This document shows positions 54,350 through 63,699 of a stretch of DNA of 64,000 bases, piece after piece. The notes below the pieces were generated by a model. The model was not told where the DNA came from. It saw only the letters and a list, made by a program, of their open reading frames with translations, and ran no database searches. Made by a program: the position numbers and the translations under genes. This DNA comes from DATHKG01 sp035489435 (GTDB lineage Bacteria > Bacteroidota > Bacteroidia > Chitinophagales > Chitinophagaceae): assembly GCA_035489435.1 (NCBI GenBank), contig DATHKG010000039.1; one strand, given 5' to 3'. Position 1 is the stretch's first letter, and every line of letters starts with the position of its first letter.

Positions 54350-57197
54350 TTTTAGGCGCATTTTATCGCAAATAACAGGATGCCTCATCCTGTTATTTGT
54401 GCTTTCCATGCCTGTGACTGGCCAATGTCCACACCATGCGCAGTTAAACGAACAGGTGGAAACAAGTGAAAGGAACAATAAAGACACGAAAACAAGGCTA
54501 AAGAACCTTTATGAATTCAAGAGAAGAATTGAGGATTGTAAGCTTCTTAAAGATTCAATCTATGCGAAGATCCTGCACAAAATTGGGATACTTGAATACC
54601 AGGACAATCACTTTATTCCCACTGAAAATTCTTTTGCATTCACAGCTGAAGCAGTTCGGATTAATACTTCCGGCATAAAAACAGCATACCCTGCATATGC
54701 CACAAAAAGTTTTTCAAATCTTGCTGTTCTGTACTCGGCGGCCGGTCTTAACAGGGAAGCTGTCCGCTTCTGCGACAGCACCCTGGAATACGGGAAACGT
54801 TATCCGGAGTTTAGTTCCTTTCTGCGTGGCGCCCTTGAGCTAAAGGCATTTGCGCTTTTTAAGACCGGGGACTACCAGGGTTCAATCGATCAGTTGTTAT
54901 TGGGGATAAAGACTGCACTGGAATCCGGCGACTCACTTCAGGCTGCAAAACTCTACAACAAGAGGGCCGAAGCATATAAACTACAGGGCGATAACAAAAG
55001 GGCAATGAAAGATGCCTTATGGACTATGATCTGGATTGAAACGTTACTAAAGACGCATAGAAAGGAAGTGCTTTCAAATCCAAATGATTTCAATGACTAT
55101 TACAGGGAGCTGGCAAATGCATATAAGGTTAAAGCACTTGCGACTGAGACTGATCAACCGAAATCCGATGAGCCGAAGGCTGAACTTAAGCGATTGATCC
55201 GGCTTTCGAATCATTACCAGGCAAAAACAGGCGACAGCAGTGAGCTATCAAATAACTTCAACGATTTCGGAGCTTATTATTTCAGTACTTACCACGACTA
55301 TAAAAGTGCCAAGGAAAACTATATCCAGTCTATGCGGTATGGGAAAAATTCAAAATGGAACCTGGCCTTTGGTTACCTGAACCTGGGCGCTGCAGATTTT
55401 CCGGCCGGCGATTATGCCGCTGCCGGGAAAAATTATTTAAAGATGCTTTCGCTTATAGGTTTCGAAGCAAGCAACATACTTGAAAATCAGCCTGTGGCCC
55501 GGTGGATGGCCGTTCCTTATAAACAATTGGTGCATGTATTCCTGAATAACAAAACAGAATTGCTCCTTGGTCTTTACAAAAAAACCAACAACAAAAAGTA
55601 CCTGGAGGCATGTTTATCAACAGCCCTTGTAACCGATTCAGTTATCCAGCTAATGCGACGCGAGCAAACAGCAGAACAAAGCAAACTACTATGGCGAAAT
55701 AAAACCCGGAACTTTTTTACAAATGCATTGGAGGCATGTTTACTTGCAAAAAATTATCCGCTTGCATTTTATTTCATGGAGAAAAGTCGCTCCGTTATCC
55801 TGGCTGATAAATTAAATGAACTCGGTGCTGCTTCTTTATTGCCAGTTGAGGAAACCGTGCGTGAGCAATTGTTCAGACAGGCAATTGCGAATGAGGAAGA
55901 ACATCTCAGAGCCCTCTCTCCAAACGATCATGAATATGATTCAGTAAGCGCAAGACTGATAGAAGCCAGGCATCAATTGAATAATCATATCACTTCCTTA
56001 GAGAAAAAATATCCTGAATATTACAAATATAAATTTTCAGGTGATGTTTTGTCTTATGATCAATTCAAAGTTTACCTGAAAAATAAAAAAACTGGTTTTG
56101 TATCCTATTTCCTGGGCGACACAACAAGTTATATATTATCTATATCGGGCGGGGGCATTACAGCGGAAGATGTCAAAATGATTAAAGTACCCGCATCAGC
56201 TTATAATAAAAAGCAGCTTGATGCATTGCTTGGCATATTTGCCGATGCTTCGTTTCAGAACCGTCGCTATGATTCCCTGGTACTGCAATCACATGAGTTT
56301 TACAAAAAAATGTTTGCTCCTCTTGGTATAGCAAAAGGAAATCTGATTATTTGTCCGGATGGTTTCATGCTCCCATTTGATGCATTGCATTCCGATGCAT
56401 CGGGAAACAAAACACTATTGGAGGAATACTCGATCAGCTATGCATATTCGGCTAATTCACTGATTACAAAGTTCATCCCGGTAAGCGCAAGCCAGAACTT
56501 TGTGGGCTTTGCGCCGGTATCATTCAAACCATATCTGAATCTTGCAGCGCTTAACCCATCTGCAGATTTTCTTGACGAAGCAGCATCCAATTATTCTTCA
56601 ACAAAATTGTTTATCAGGCAGGAATCAAGCAGAAAGAACTTTTTATCAAACCTGGGATCTTACCGGATAGTAAACGTTTTTTCACATGCAAGTACTGGTA
56701 ACAACGATGAAGAACCGATTCTCTATATGGAAGACTCAGTAATCCGCCTCTCCGAATTACAGGATATTGACCAGGTGCGGACTCAACTCGTTGTGCTGAG
56801 CGCTTGCCAGACCTCTTCTGGTAAAAATGCAATCGGTGAAGGAATTTATAGCTTGTCACGCGGATTTGCAGCTGCGGGCATACCTTCTGTTATGGCAACA
56901 ATATGGCGTGCAGACGAACATCCTGTCTATAGAATCTCAATACTCTTCCATAAAAATATCGCAGCTGGTATGCGCAAGGACGATGCGCTTAGATTGGCAA
57001 AGATTGATTATCTCAAAACTGCGAACAAGGAAAGAAGTCTGCCATATTATTGGGCAAACATGGTTATTATGGGAAATACCGACCCTATTGAACTTGTTCA
57101 TCGAAATTATCTGCCCTGGATTTTAGCATTTTTTAGTTTGTTAGGGTTAATTATCGGACTTAGCCTATGGAGAAAAAGAGTGGCAGGCAAAAAATGA
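54327..57197 (+). CDS. Exported TPR-CHAT protease with C-terminal membrane anchor
   Basis: I use the ATG at 54327 (MVKQSSRDFRRILSQITG), which gives a signal peptide ending near SMPVTGQ; the frame extends to 54300. About 500 residues of TPR-like helices follow ('YSAAGLNREAVRFCDSTLEY', 'LQAAKLYNKRAEAYKLQGDN'). The CHAT domain fills the C-terminal third: H787 in 'YRIVNVFSHASTGNNDEEPI' and C827 in 'QLVVLSACQTSSGKNAIGEG' form the caspase-like dyad, followed by 'GFAAAGIPSVMATIWRADEH'. A final transmembrane helix (WILAFFSLLGLIIGLSLW) and a basic tail anchor it. CHAT proteases elsewhere are usually cytoplasmic effectors; this one should face the periplasm. It overlaps the S8 gene. Confidence 0.92.
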   Translation: MVKQSSRDFRRILSQITGCLILLFVLSMPVTGQCPHHAQLNEQVETSERNNKDTKTRLKNLYEFKRRIEDCKLLKDSIYAKILHKIGILEYQDNHFIPTENSFAFTAEAVRINTSGIKTAYPAYATKSFSNLAVLYSAAGLNREAVRFCDSTLEYGKRYPEFSSFLRGALELKAFALFKTGDYQGSIDQLLLGIKTALESGDSLQAAKLYNKRAEAYKLQGDNKRAMKDALWTMIWIETLLKTHRKEVLSNPNDFNDYYRELANAYKVKALATETDQPKSDEPKAELKRLIRLSNHYQAKTGDSSELSNNFNDFGAYYFSTYHDYKSAKENYIQSMRYGKNSKWNLAFGYLNLGAADFPAGDYAAAGKNYLKMLSLIGFEASNILENQPVARWMAVPYKQLVHVFLNNKTELLLGLYKKTNNKKYLEACLSTALVTDSVIQLMRREQTAEQSKLLWRNKTRNFFTNALEACLLAKNYPLAFYFMEKSRSVILADKLNELGAASLLPVEETVREQLFRQAIANEEEHLRALSPNDHEYDSVSARLIEARHQLNNHITSLEKKYPEYYKYKFSGDVLSYDQFKVYLKNKKTGFVSYFLGDTTSYILSISGGGITAEDVKMIKVPASAYNKKQLDALLGIFADASFQNRRYDSLVLQSHEFYKKMFAPLGIAKGNLIICPDGFMLPFDALHSDASGNKTLLEEYSISYAYSANSLITKFIPVSASQNFVGFAPVSFKPYLNLAALNPSADFLDEAASNYSSTKLFIRQESSRKNFLSNLGSYRIVNVFSHASTGNNDEEPILYMEDSVIRLSELQDIDQVRTQLVVLSACQTSSGKNAIGEGIYSLSRGFAAAGIPSVMATIWRADEHPVYRISILFHKNIAAGMRKDDALRLAKIDYLKTANKERSLPYYWANMVIMGNTDPIELVHRNYLPWILAFFSLLGLIIGLSLWRKRVAGKK

Positions 57198-57216
57198 TAA
57201 ATCAATTTTCACCGAA

Positions 57217-58278
57217 TCATTTCTTCAATCGAATGTCTATATTACCAGAGCCTGCGAAATAATCCAGTTTTTGCGACTGAAATTTTTCTTTATTAACAAA
57301 TAGGATATATTGTTCTTTTTGCATACGGTAAGGCAAAGTAATTGTAAAATCTCCCGATGCATTAGTTATCACGCTGGTGTCCGTATCAATCTTTATCACG
57401 CAATCGGCAATAGCATTTCCATTTACATCTTTCACATTTCCATAAACTGATCCCAGCTTCCCGTCAGGGATAATCGAAAATTGGGTTTCAGCTTTTTCAA
57501 TCACTATGCTATCATCCAAAAGCTTCCAATTCTTAGCATTAAGTTCTGCACGAACTTTTTTCTTTTCGTATAAAACAGGAAGTTGCCGATAATTTATTGC
57601 CTGATTAGGTATTACTTTTTGTCTTTCAACCTTTCCACCGATGTATAGGCTCAGTTCGCCTCCGTCAAATGCTGGGTAGCTGGGATTTATGTTTGAAAGC
57701 CGGTCAGGCATTAATGAAATAGAAACATCAAAGGGCTTACGACTCTCATTGAGATAATATAATAACACCGCCAACAGCGCCACAATTGAAATGCCAGGCA
57801 AAAACCATTTGGACCGTAAAAAACTTTTCCGCTTTGGTTTGTATGCAGGGTCCTGGTAATCCCTATCAACATATGATGCAATCTGATCAAAATTTTCTTT
57901 CTCAAAAAATATTACCTGGAAATAACGCAGACTCGCGGGAAGATCTTCGATCTCAATATCATTGGTAACGACGGTCAGGATATTGCCATTCTTCCTGCCC
58001 GCACGTTTTTCATTGATAAAAAAGCCCCATTCCGCTTCTACCCATGAGGAAGATAAGTATTCAACTTTGGAGCCAATAACAATCATATGCCTGCACTGAT
58101 CCAGGGCATGATCAATGGCCTTTCTATAATCAGCGTTTCCTAGTTTTGGAAGAGATTCGGATGATAAAAAAACGACCAGACCTTTTGATTGTAAATAATG
58201 AAACAGTTCTTCGGCCATATCAATATCAGCACTTTTATAAGAGATAAAGACATCTATCGGGGCCGGGTTTTGATTCAT
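57217..58278 (-). CDS. TIR domain membrane protein with periplasmic carboxypeptidase-regulatory-like domain
   Basis: Residues 1-150 form a TIR domain: 'IDVFISYKSADIDMAEELFH', 'GLVVFLSSESLPKLGNADYR', 'HMIVIGSKVEYLSSSWVEAE', with W79-x3-E83 at the catalytic position. A basic segment and one transmembrane helix follow (FLPGISIVALLAVLLYYL, about residues 169-186). The outside part holds a beta-rich region and a carboxypeptidase-regulatory-like domain ('GSVYGNVKDVNGNAIADCVI'). The order TIR, membrane, beta-sandwich repeats that of the gene at 48682, with one helix instead of about three. It converges on the CHAT gene with 19 bases between stops, and follows the TPR gene on its own strand. Confidence 0.9.
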   Translation of the reverse strand: MNQNPAPIDVFISYKSADIDMAEELFHYLQSKGLVVFLSSESLPKLGNADYRKAIDHALDQCRHMIVIGSKVEYLSSSWVEAEWGFFINEKRAGRKNGNILTVVTNDIEIEDLPASLRYFQVIFFEKENFDQIASYVDRDYQDPAYKPKRKSFLRSKWFLPGISIVALLAVLLYYLNESRKPFDVSISLMPDRLSNINPSYPAFDGGELSLYIGGKVERQKVIPNQAINYRQLPVLYEKKKVRAELNAKNWKLLDDSIVIEKAETQFSIIPDGKLGSVYGNVKDVNGNAIADCVIKIDTDTSVITNASGDFTITLPYRMQKEQYILFVNKEKFQSQKLDYFAGSGNIDIRLKK

Positions 58279-58347
58279 ATTAGTTGCTTGTGAGTCTAAT
58301 ACTATTTTTTTAACTGTCTGTATTCGGTGATGACCTATTAAACAGAC

Positions 58348-61044
58348 TTATTCAACTAAAAATGACTTAATCTTCTCAAAGCCGGGATGTATAAAGCCTG
58401 CGTTTTTTAATTCGGTGATATCATCTAAAAATATGCTGACATAAGTTCTTCCATCCGTATAAGTTTTATCTTTCAGTGCACCATATAGCTTCTTTGCTTC
58501 ATCATATTTATTTTGCAGCAAAAGAGACATGGCAAGATTAGCTTTCGCATACTCAATTTCTTTATCATAGTCAGCCGGCTTTTTGACTCCCGGTTCAAGA
58601 GATTTTCGGGCTGCCAGCTCAGCTTCAGCAAAATTCCGGTTTAGAATGAGATACCAGGATAAATTATTATAGTCATGACCGAGCGAAATCACATCTGTAA
58701 ACTTACCAGATTTGATCAACTCCAACTTCCTTTGAACCAGGTACTTTAGCAGTATCAGTTTATGATAATCGGTATTAGCCGCTTGTATATCATAGCGAAG
58801 ACCATCCAGTTCATATTCAGCTTTTTCTAAATCGCTTTTTGGACTATATATAGACGGATCAAGCGCTTGCACCCTGGCGATCTCTTTATTTATCCGTTCT
58901 ATCGAAGATGAAATACTTTTCAAACTCTCAGCAAACTTACCCCCGCTTTTCTTATCAAGGCGATTATACAGCTCCAGCAATTCTTTATACTTCGCCAGTG
59001 ATTCTTTTTGGTTGTTCAGATTGTCTTCCTTTGAAAAAACCTGCCTGGAGCTATTCCCGTTAATCGCAATCTCATACATAGTCTCAGCAATCTCCTCCTC
59101 CATTTCCAGGGGTTTGACTGAAGCATAACGCTTATAGATACTGATTGCTTTATTGAAAACTATGGTTGCCGATATCGGGTTACCCCACTGGTAAATTTTG
59201 CCAAGCTTTCGCAGCACCCTGGCAAAAGGCAAATCGAACATCTGGGGTACCAGCCCGGCATAGTTTTCATAAATCAATGCTGCTTCCGTATAAAATAGTT
59301 CAGCTGAGTCCCTGTCATTTACCTCGGTAAAGAAAAAACTTAATTGCTCATCAATCCCTGCCAATGACGGCGAATAAACAGCAGGTGCTGTATTTACAAG
59401 CCGCAGCATGGTAACCCTTGATTCTTCAAGACAATTCCTGGCCAGGGCGCTGTCCTGTTTTTCAACCACATAAGTCCCTAGATTAGCTGTCTTCGTATAC
59501 AGTGAACCTAAATTGGCAAGCACGCCGGCAAGCAACCGATCATAAATACCAGGAGAAGTTTTCTGATACTTTTTGCAGACCGCCAGGGCATTTTGAAGTA
59601 CAACTTCAGCAGCCTCATTTTTGTTCTGGGTTAAATAAAGGGATCCGAGGTTATTCTGAATTTCTGCAATAGATATCTGATTCGACAAAACATTGAGACT
59701 ATCATGTTTTTTCAGCATGTTGAGTGCAGTCTTGAATAATGAGTCAGCCGGTTTATACATCCCGGAATGCAGATAAAGCAAAGCGAGCTTTACCTGTATG
59801 TCAGAAACAGCTTCCTCATATATATTTATGTTTATCTTTTCCAATGGCTTCACCGCACCCAGTGCCTTTATGAACTCCCCTTCAGCTTGTCGAAACAATT
59901 GTTTATCTCCATGTAATACTGCCAGCGCAGACAACGTTTCACCAAGTTTTTGGTTAAATAACAAACCATCTTCTTTATTCGCCTGCGTGTAAAGAGCTAA
60001 AGCCTCTTTAAACTTTTCTTCTGCTTCCTGGTATTGATATTTATTTTTGAGGATAGCGCCTGAATGATATAATACATTTGCAAGGTTTGAACCAAATGCT
60101 TTGGAATTTCCCTCTTTTAATTCCCGGTAAATCTTCAGACAATTTTCATAAACACCCTGGGCTTTATCGAACTCGTTCTGACTGTAAAGAAACTCACCAT
60201 AATGAATCAGGTTCTCATGATCAAAACTGTCATTGACAGAAAGAAACTTTAGCTTATCCTCAGCAGTTTTCCAGTCGAGTCGCAGCTTTGCCAGGTTTAT
60301 TTCTTCTTTGAGGTTTCTCCGGTGAAGGGCAATCAGCTTTTGTATACTAACTATTGATGAATCTGATCCTACCGGCTTATCCGGCAGATCCTTTAATCTT
60401 TGTGTAGCCAACAACAAATTCTTTTCGCTTTGCAATGTGCCCCGAAGTAAAACAGCCTCGTCGATCTTTCCTTCCGAAAAATAAGCATAGGCAGCTTTTT
60501 CAGTTTCAGACACATCGTCGAGGTTCACCCGGCTGAAAGCATCTGTCAATTCACTAAGTTGGCTTTGGGTTTTTATAAACTGATCCTCTAAAGAATCGAT
60601 CGTCTTTTGATAATTCTGGCTTTGTTTGTTCAATTGTGATTTTTGCTTCCGCAATGCTTCACGGACCATCTTGTCTAACAGTTGGTAGTTAGACTGGTTA
60701 GCTTTCGCCCATTCATCTGCTTTGCAAATAACAACTGTATGGGGATAATTAAACGGGTCCGCAGGCAAATTTACTTCTAACCGGCTTTTTTCAACTATTA
60801 CCCACTCATCCTTTTCAATTACCAGTACAGCATTATCGCCAGGCTTCGCGTTTTGAAAAGTAAGCGTAAATGTTCCTTTTTCTGTTGTTGCCGTCTGGTT
60901 GGCAAACCTGGCCTTAACCATAACCCCGGGAACAGGTTTACTGCCGCTATTTTGTTCAACCACATAGCCAAACAGCTTTTGTGCATGTGCGCGGGTTGCA
61001 CCTAATACCAGGAAAGCAATTAACATCAGGGGCAGCTTATGCAT
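58348..61044 (-). CDS. Exported tetratricopeptide-repeat protein with N-terminal beta-sandwich and coiled coil
   Basis: I use the ATG at 61044 (MHKLPLMLIAFLVLGATRAH), giving a clear signal peptide cut near AHAQ; the frame extends to a TTG at 61086. A carboxypeptidase-regulatory-like domain comes first ('KLFGYVVEQNSGSKPVPGVM'). A coiled coil follows ('RKQKSQLNKQSQNYQKTIDS'). The rest, about 700 residues, is TPR ('YEEAVSDIQVKLALLYLHSG', 'AEIQNNLGSLYLTQNKNEAA'). No enzyme domain is visible. It is probably a periplasmic scaffold or sensor. It lies 69 bases upstream of the TIR gene on the same strand, and shares the beta-sandwich type with both TIR proteins and the barrel protein. Confidence 0.88.
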   Translation of the reverse strand: MHKLPLMLIAFLVLGATRAHAQKLFGYVVEQNSGSKPVPGVMVKARFANQTATTEKGTFTLTFQNAKPGDNAVLVIEKDEWVIVEKSRLEVNLPADPFNYPHTVVICKADEWAKANQSNYQLLDKMVREALRKQKSQLNKQSQNYQKTIDSLEDQFIKTQSQLSELTDAFSRVNLDDVSETEKAAYAYFSEGKIDEAVLLRGTLQSEKNLLLATQRLKDLPDKPVGSDSSIVSIQKLIALHRRNLKEEINLAKLRLDWKTAEDKLKFLSVNDSFDHENLIHYGEFLYSQNEFDKAQGVYENCLKIYRELKEGNSKAFGSNLANVLYHSGAILKNKYQYQEAEEKFKEALALYTQANKEDGLLFNQKLGETLSALAVLHGDKQLFRQAEGEFIKALGAVKPLEKININIYEEAVSDIQVKLALLYLHSGMYKPADSLFKTALNMLKKHDSLNVLSNQISIAEIQNNLGSLYLTQNKNEAAEVVLQNALAVCKKYQKTSPGIYDRLLAGVLANLGSLYTKTANLGTYVVEKQDSALARNCLEESRVTMLRLVNTAPAVYSPSLAGIDEQLSFFFTEVNDRDSAELFYTEAALIYENYAGLVPQMFDLPFARVLRKLGKIYQWGNPISATIVFNKAISIYKRYASVKPLEMEEEIAETMYEIAINGNSSRQVFSKEDNLNNQKESLAKYKELLELYNRLDKKSGGKFAESLKSISSSIERINKEIARVQALDPSIYSPKSDLEKAEYELDGLRYDIQAANTDYHKLILLKYLVQRKLELIKSGKFTDVISLGHDYNNLSWYLILNRNFAEAELAARKSLEPGVKKPADYDKEIEYAKANLAMSLLLQNKYDEAKKLYGALKDKTYTDGRTYVSIFLDDITELKNAGFIHPGFEKIKSFLVE

Positions 61045-61180
61045 TGTGGAGATGTTCGTTGCTGACAATTGCGATTTTGTTAGCAAAACTGTTTATGGCT
61101 TTATTTACTTTAAATTTAGGTAAATGGAGGGAACTAGAAACAATATGAATTGTTCCACCGGCCTATGATCAAAATGTCAA

Positions 61181-61549
61181 TTATTTTTTACCTGATAGGT
61201 CAAGCTCTACTGTTACTCCAGAAACCGGGGCGGGGATTATGACCACCTGGATCTTACCATCAACAAAAAGTGAACTTCCAGAGACAGGCATCCACACTTC
61301 TTCAAAGGAATTTTCCGGATTTCGCATCACGACAAGGTTATATCCTTCGTATGCAAGATCATGGTATAGCAGAACTGTGTCGGTCTTACCAAAATTGCAC
61401 TTTTGGCTCCCTGCACTATCATTTGCAATTGCCGGCTTTACTGTTGGGAGACGTTCACTAAAGAAATCATTTGTTGTGATGGGGATAGTTATGGTCCTGT
61501 TTTTCTTATTTTTCGAGTTGTTATGGACATCCCTGTAATTTAACGTCAA
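61181..61549 (-). CDS. Small hypothetical protein
   Basis: A 122-codon frame with a TTG start at 61549 ends 94 bases before the frame of the TPR gene on the same strand. The central part looks like a beta-rich domain ('TDTVLLYHDLAYEGYNLVVM', 'SFEEVWMPVSGSSLFVDGKI', 'QVVIIPAPVSGVTVELDLSG'). No signal peptide or family is recognised. The 5' end is uncertain, because the first 20 residues are low-complexity and basic. It may belong to the same transcript as the TPR and TIR genes. Confidence 0.45.
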   Translation of the reverse strand: MTLNYRDVHNNSKNKKNRTITIPITTNDFFSERLPTVKPAIANDSAGSQKCNFGKTDTVLLYHDLAYEGYNLVVMRNPENSFEEVWMPVSGSSLFVDGKIQVVIIPAPVSGVTVELDLSGKK

Positions 61550-61570
61550 CGACGGCCTGCTTCGCCTCTG

Positions 61571-62449
61571 GTGTCACTTCTACGTAGCTACTTGCGAAAA
61601 AGGTCAGGATTTCCTTTGATAGATATTGTTTATTTTCATAGTATCGTAAGTAGATTTACTTTGCAATCGTCACTTATCCAATCAAACACAGAATTTTATC
61701 CAACCACTCAAAAGAAGCGAGGGATAGTCATCGTAGCTCATGGGCTCAATGTGAAGCCTACCGCAATGCTTTCGTTAATAGGATGGTTTAATACCCACGG
61801 TTGTGATTGCTTCCTTCCCAGGTTTTCAGGCCACTACGAAAATCCTTCTGACACTGCCGGCATCACCGTAAAAGTCTGGCAGAAGGAAATGATAAATGGG
61901 TATGAAGCTGCAAAAGAAGCAGCCGGACAACATAACATCCCTTTGTTCTTTTTAGGTTATTCCCTGGGCGGTTTGCTCGGAGTAGACCTGGTTCTTTCAG
62001 CAGGTAATGATGTTGCCATAAGCAAACAGGTATTGTTAGCCCCAGCTATCGCTGTTCGAAACACGGCAAGCCTTTTAAAACTGTTCTTCTGGTGGAATTC
62101 TTTATACCTCCCGAGTTTTACTCCTGCAAAATACAGGGCCAACAAAAGTTTATCTATAAACGCATACAAGACAATGTTCAGGATTGTCTCAAACATCACA
62201 CAGGCAAAAGCCAGGCTAATTATTCCTACCCTGGCCGTAGTTGACACTATGGATGAACTGATCAGCACTAAAAAACTAGTCAATTTTCTTGACAAGTTCG
62301 CTGATGGTCACTATGAACTGTTACGCCTTGATAGTGAGATGAAAAATCGTCAGGGAGGCTATCATCATCTCATCATAAACAAGGAAACTATGGGCGAAGC
62401 CAACTGGAAATTGTTCACCGAAAAAATGAAAGCTTTCCTGTTTAACTAA
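61571..62449 (+). CDS. Alpha/beta hydrolase
   Basis: The 292-residue protein has a GTG start (61571). The fold is shown by 'RGIVIVAHGLNVKPTAMLSL' (oxyanion region), the nucleophile elbow 'PLFFLGYSLGGLLGVDLVLS' (GYSLGG, Ser), 'IPTLAVVDTMDELIS' (acid region) and 'GGYHHLIINKE' (candidate catalytic His). It resembles serine lipases/esterases and lysophospholipases. There is no signal peptide. It is the only plus-strand gene between minus-strand genes of this segment and ends in a 4-base overlap with the convergent barrel gene. Its link with the TIR and CHAT genes is by position only. Confidence 0.82.
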   Translation: MSLLRSYLRKRSGFPLIDIVYFHSIVSRFTLQSSLIQSNTEFYPTTQKKRGIVIVAHGLNVKPTAMLSLIGWFNTHGCDCFLPRFSGHYENPSDTAGITVKVWQKEMINGYEAAKEAAGQHNIPLFFLGYSLGGLLGVDLVLSAGNDVAISKQVLLAPAIAVRNTASLLKLFFWWNSLYLPSFTPAKYRANKSLSINAYKTMFRIVSNITQAKARLIIPTLAVVDTMDELISTKKLVNFLDKFADGHYELLRLDSEMKNRQGGYHHLIINKETMGEANWKLFTEKMKAFLFN

Positions 62450-63684
62450 TGAATCGTTGTTGGTTGCGGCTTTTTCTTTCTTAACCTGTTAAACATAAAA
62501 TCATAGGTAACAGTCCAGCAACCAGTCATCAATTTATAGTTATTCTCTTTTATACCGTAGGTCGCATAAAGGGGATTTTCATTGCTGGTTACCATATCCT
62601 GCTTCACAATATCGCGCAATAAATAAGAACCTGTAAATCCTATATTTACGTAATTGCGGCCTACGCCAAATTGTGCAAACACCTGTAAAATTAATTCAAG
62701 ATTTACCCGGTTTCGATAGTCCGTGACATTCTTAGCATAGAATACGTGATTCCCGTTAACATCGACGATAGTTGCATACGACCTGGAAAGGTAATCGACA
62801 GCGAAACCGCCACCGAAAAAAAGTTTTCCAATCGGTTTACCATTTTCATTTTTAAATAGGCCCAACTTATTGACGCTACTAATCTGAAACAACGCCGGGA
62901 TCCTGACCCAATCCTGCTTCTCTTCGTGATAAAAATCAAAATCATTTTGAGATGAAGTTCTCTTCTCTGTATATACGATAGTTGCGCTATTTATCAGGTA
63001 ACCGGCATTAATTGCAATTGTTGGCTTAAAAAAGTATTTGAACTGAGCGCCCAGTACAATTTTCGCTGTCGATTGATATCTGAAATTTAAATCATAACCA
63101 CCATTATTTTGTATTGCAGCCGGCACGACATATAACCAGCCCAGGTATGGCCCTACAGACCATTGCCGCACCCTGTCTAATTCTTCAGAATAAGTTCTGT
63201 TAAAACCCAGGCTGTCATTAGCCAGTTCCACATCAGGTTCAATCAATATCGCTCTTAGTGCAAAATATTCAGAAAGCCTTATGGCCCCTAGTTGATCATA
63301 CAATTTTCCAAGCAGCACAAAGGCACGGTTTCTTTCACTCGGCTTAAAGAATTTGTTCCTTTTTTGTTTGAATGCTGATTTTGTATTAACGAAATTAACC
63401 CAATAACCCAGCAGTGGACCCAGCTGTTGAGGATACATTGAATCGGCATTTTTCATTTCTCTCATCATAACCTTATAGCCAACAGGTTTAATTTCTCCTT
63501 TTTTGTCGTCACGGTAAATGCCAAAGCATTTACAAATCTTCGGTACGATGACTTCAAGTAAGCCGTTGCGATAATCCTGCTCCGCCTGTGACAATAATTC
63601 AGCGCACTCCTGCCCTTTGACAGCCGGTGTTAACAATGATAGTAGCAATATGAGTGTTAATCTAGGCATCTTAATTGTTGGCAT
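62446..63684 (-). CDS. Outer-membrane beta-barrel protein with N-terminal helical domain
   Basis: The 412-residue protein has a signal peptide (LTLILLLSLLTPAVKGQECA), a helical N-terminal 150 residues with TPR-like character ('FKPSERNRAFVLLGKLYDQL', 'RLSEYFALRAILIEPDVEL') and a C-terminal half of amphipathic beta-strands with glycine and aromatic residues ('VGPYLGWLYVVPAAIQNNGG', 'KLFFGGGFAVDYLSRSYATI', 'YVNIGFTGSYLL'). This layout is known from Bacteroidota outer-membrane proteins next to CHAT/caspase and WD40 genes. The partial WD40-like gene lies 15 bases upstream on the same strand. Confidence 0.75.
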   Translation of the reverse strand: MPTIKMPRLTLILLLSLLTPAVKGQECAELLSQAEQDYRNGLLEVIVPKICKCFGIYRDDKKGEIKPVGYKVMMREMKNADSMYPQQLGPLLGYWVNFVNTKSAFKQKRNKFFKPSERNRAFVLLGKLYDQLGAIRLSEYFALRAILIEPDVELANDSLGFNRTYSEELDRVRQWSVGPYLGWLYVVPAAIQNNGGYDLNFRYQSTAKIVLGAQFKYFFKPTIAINAGYLINSATIVYTEKRTSSQNDFDFYHEEKQDWVRIPALFQISSVNKLGLFKNENGKPIGKLFFGGGFAVDYLSRSYATIVDVNGNHVFYAKNVTDYRNRVNLELILQVFAQFGVGRNYVNIGFTGSYLLRDIVKQDMVTSNENPLYATYGIKENNYKLMTGCWTVTYDFMFNRLRKKKPQPTTIH

Positions 63685-63699
63685 TTAAGCAATCCGCGA

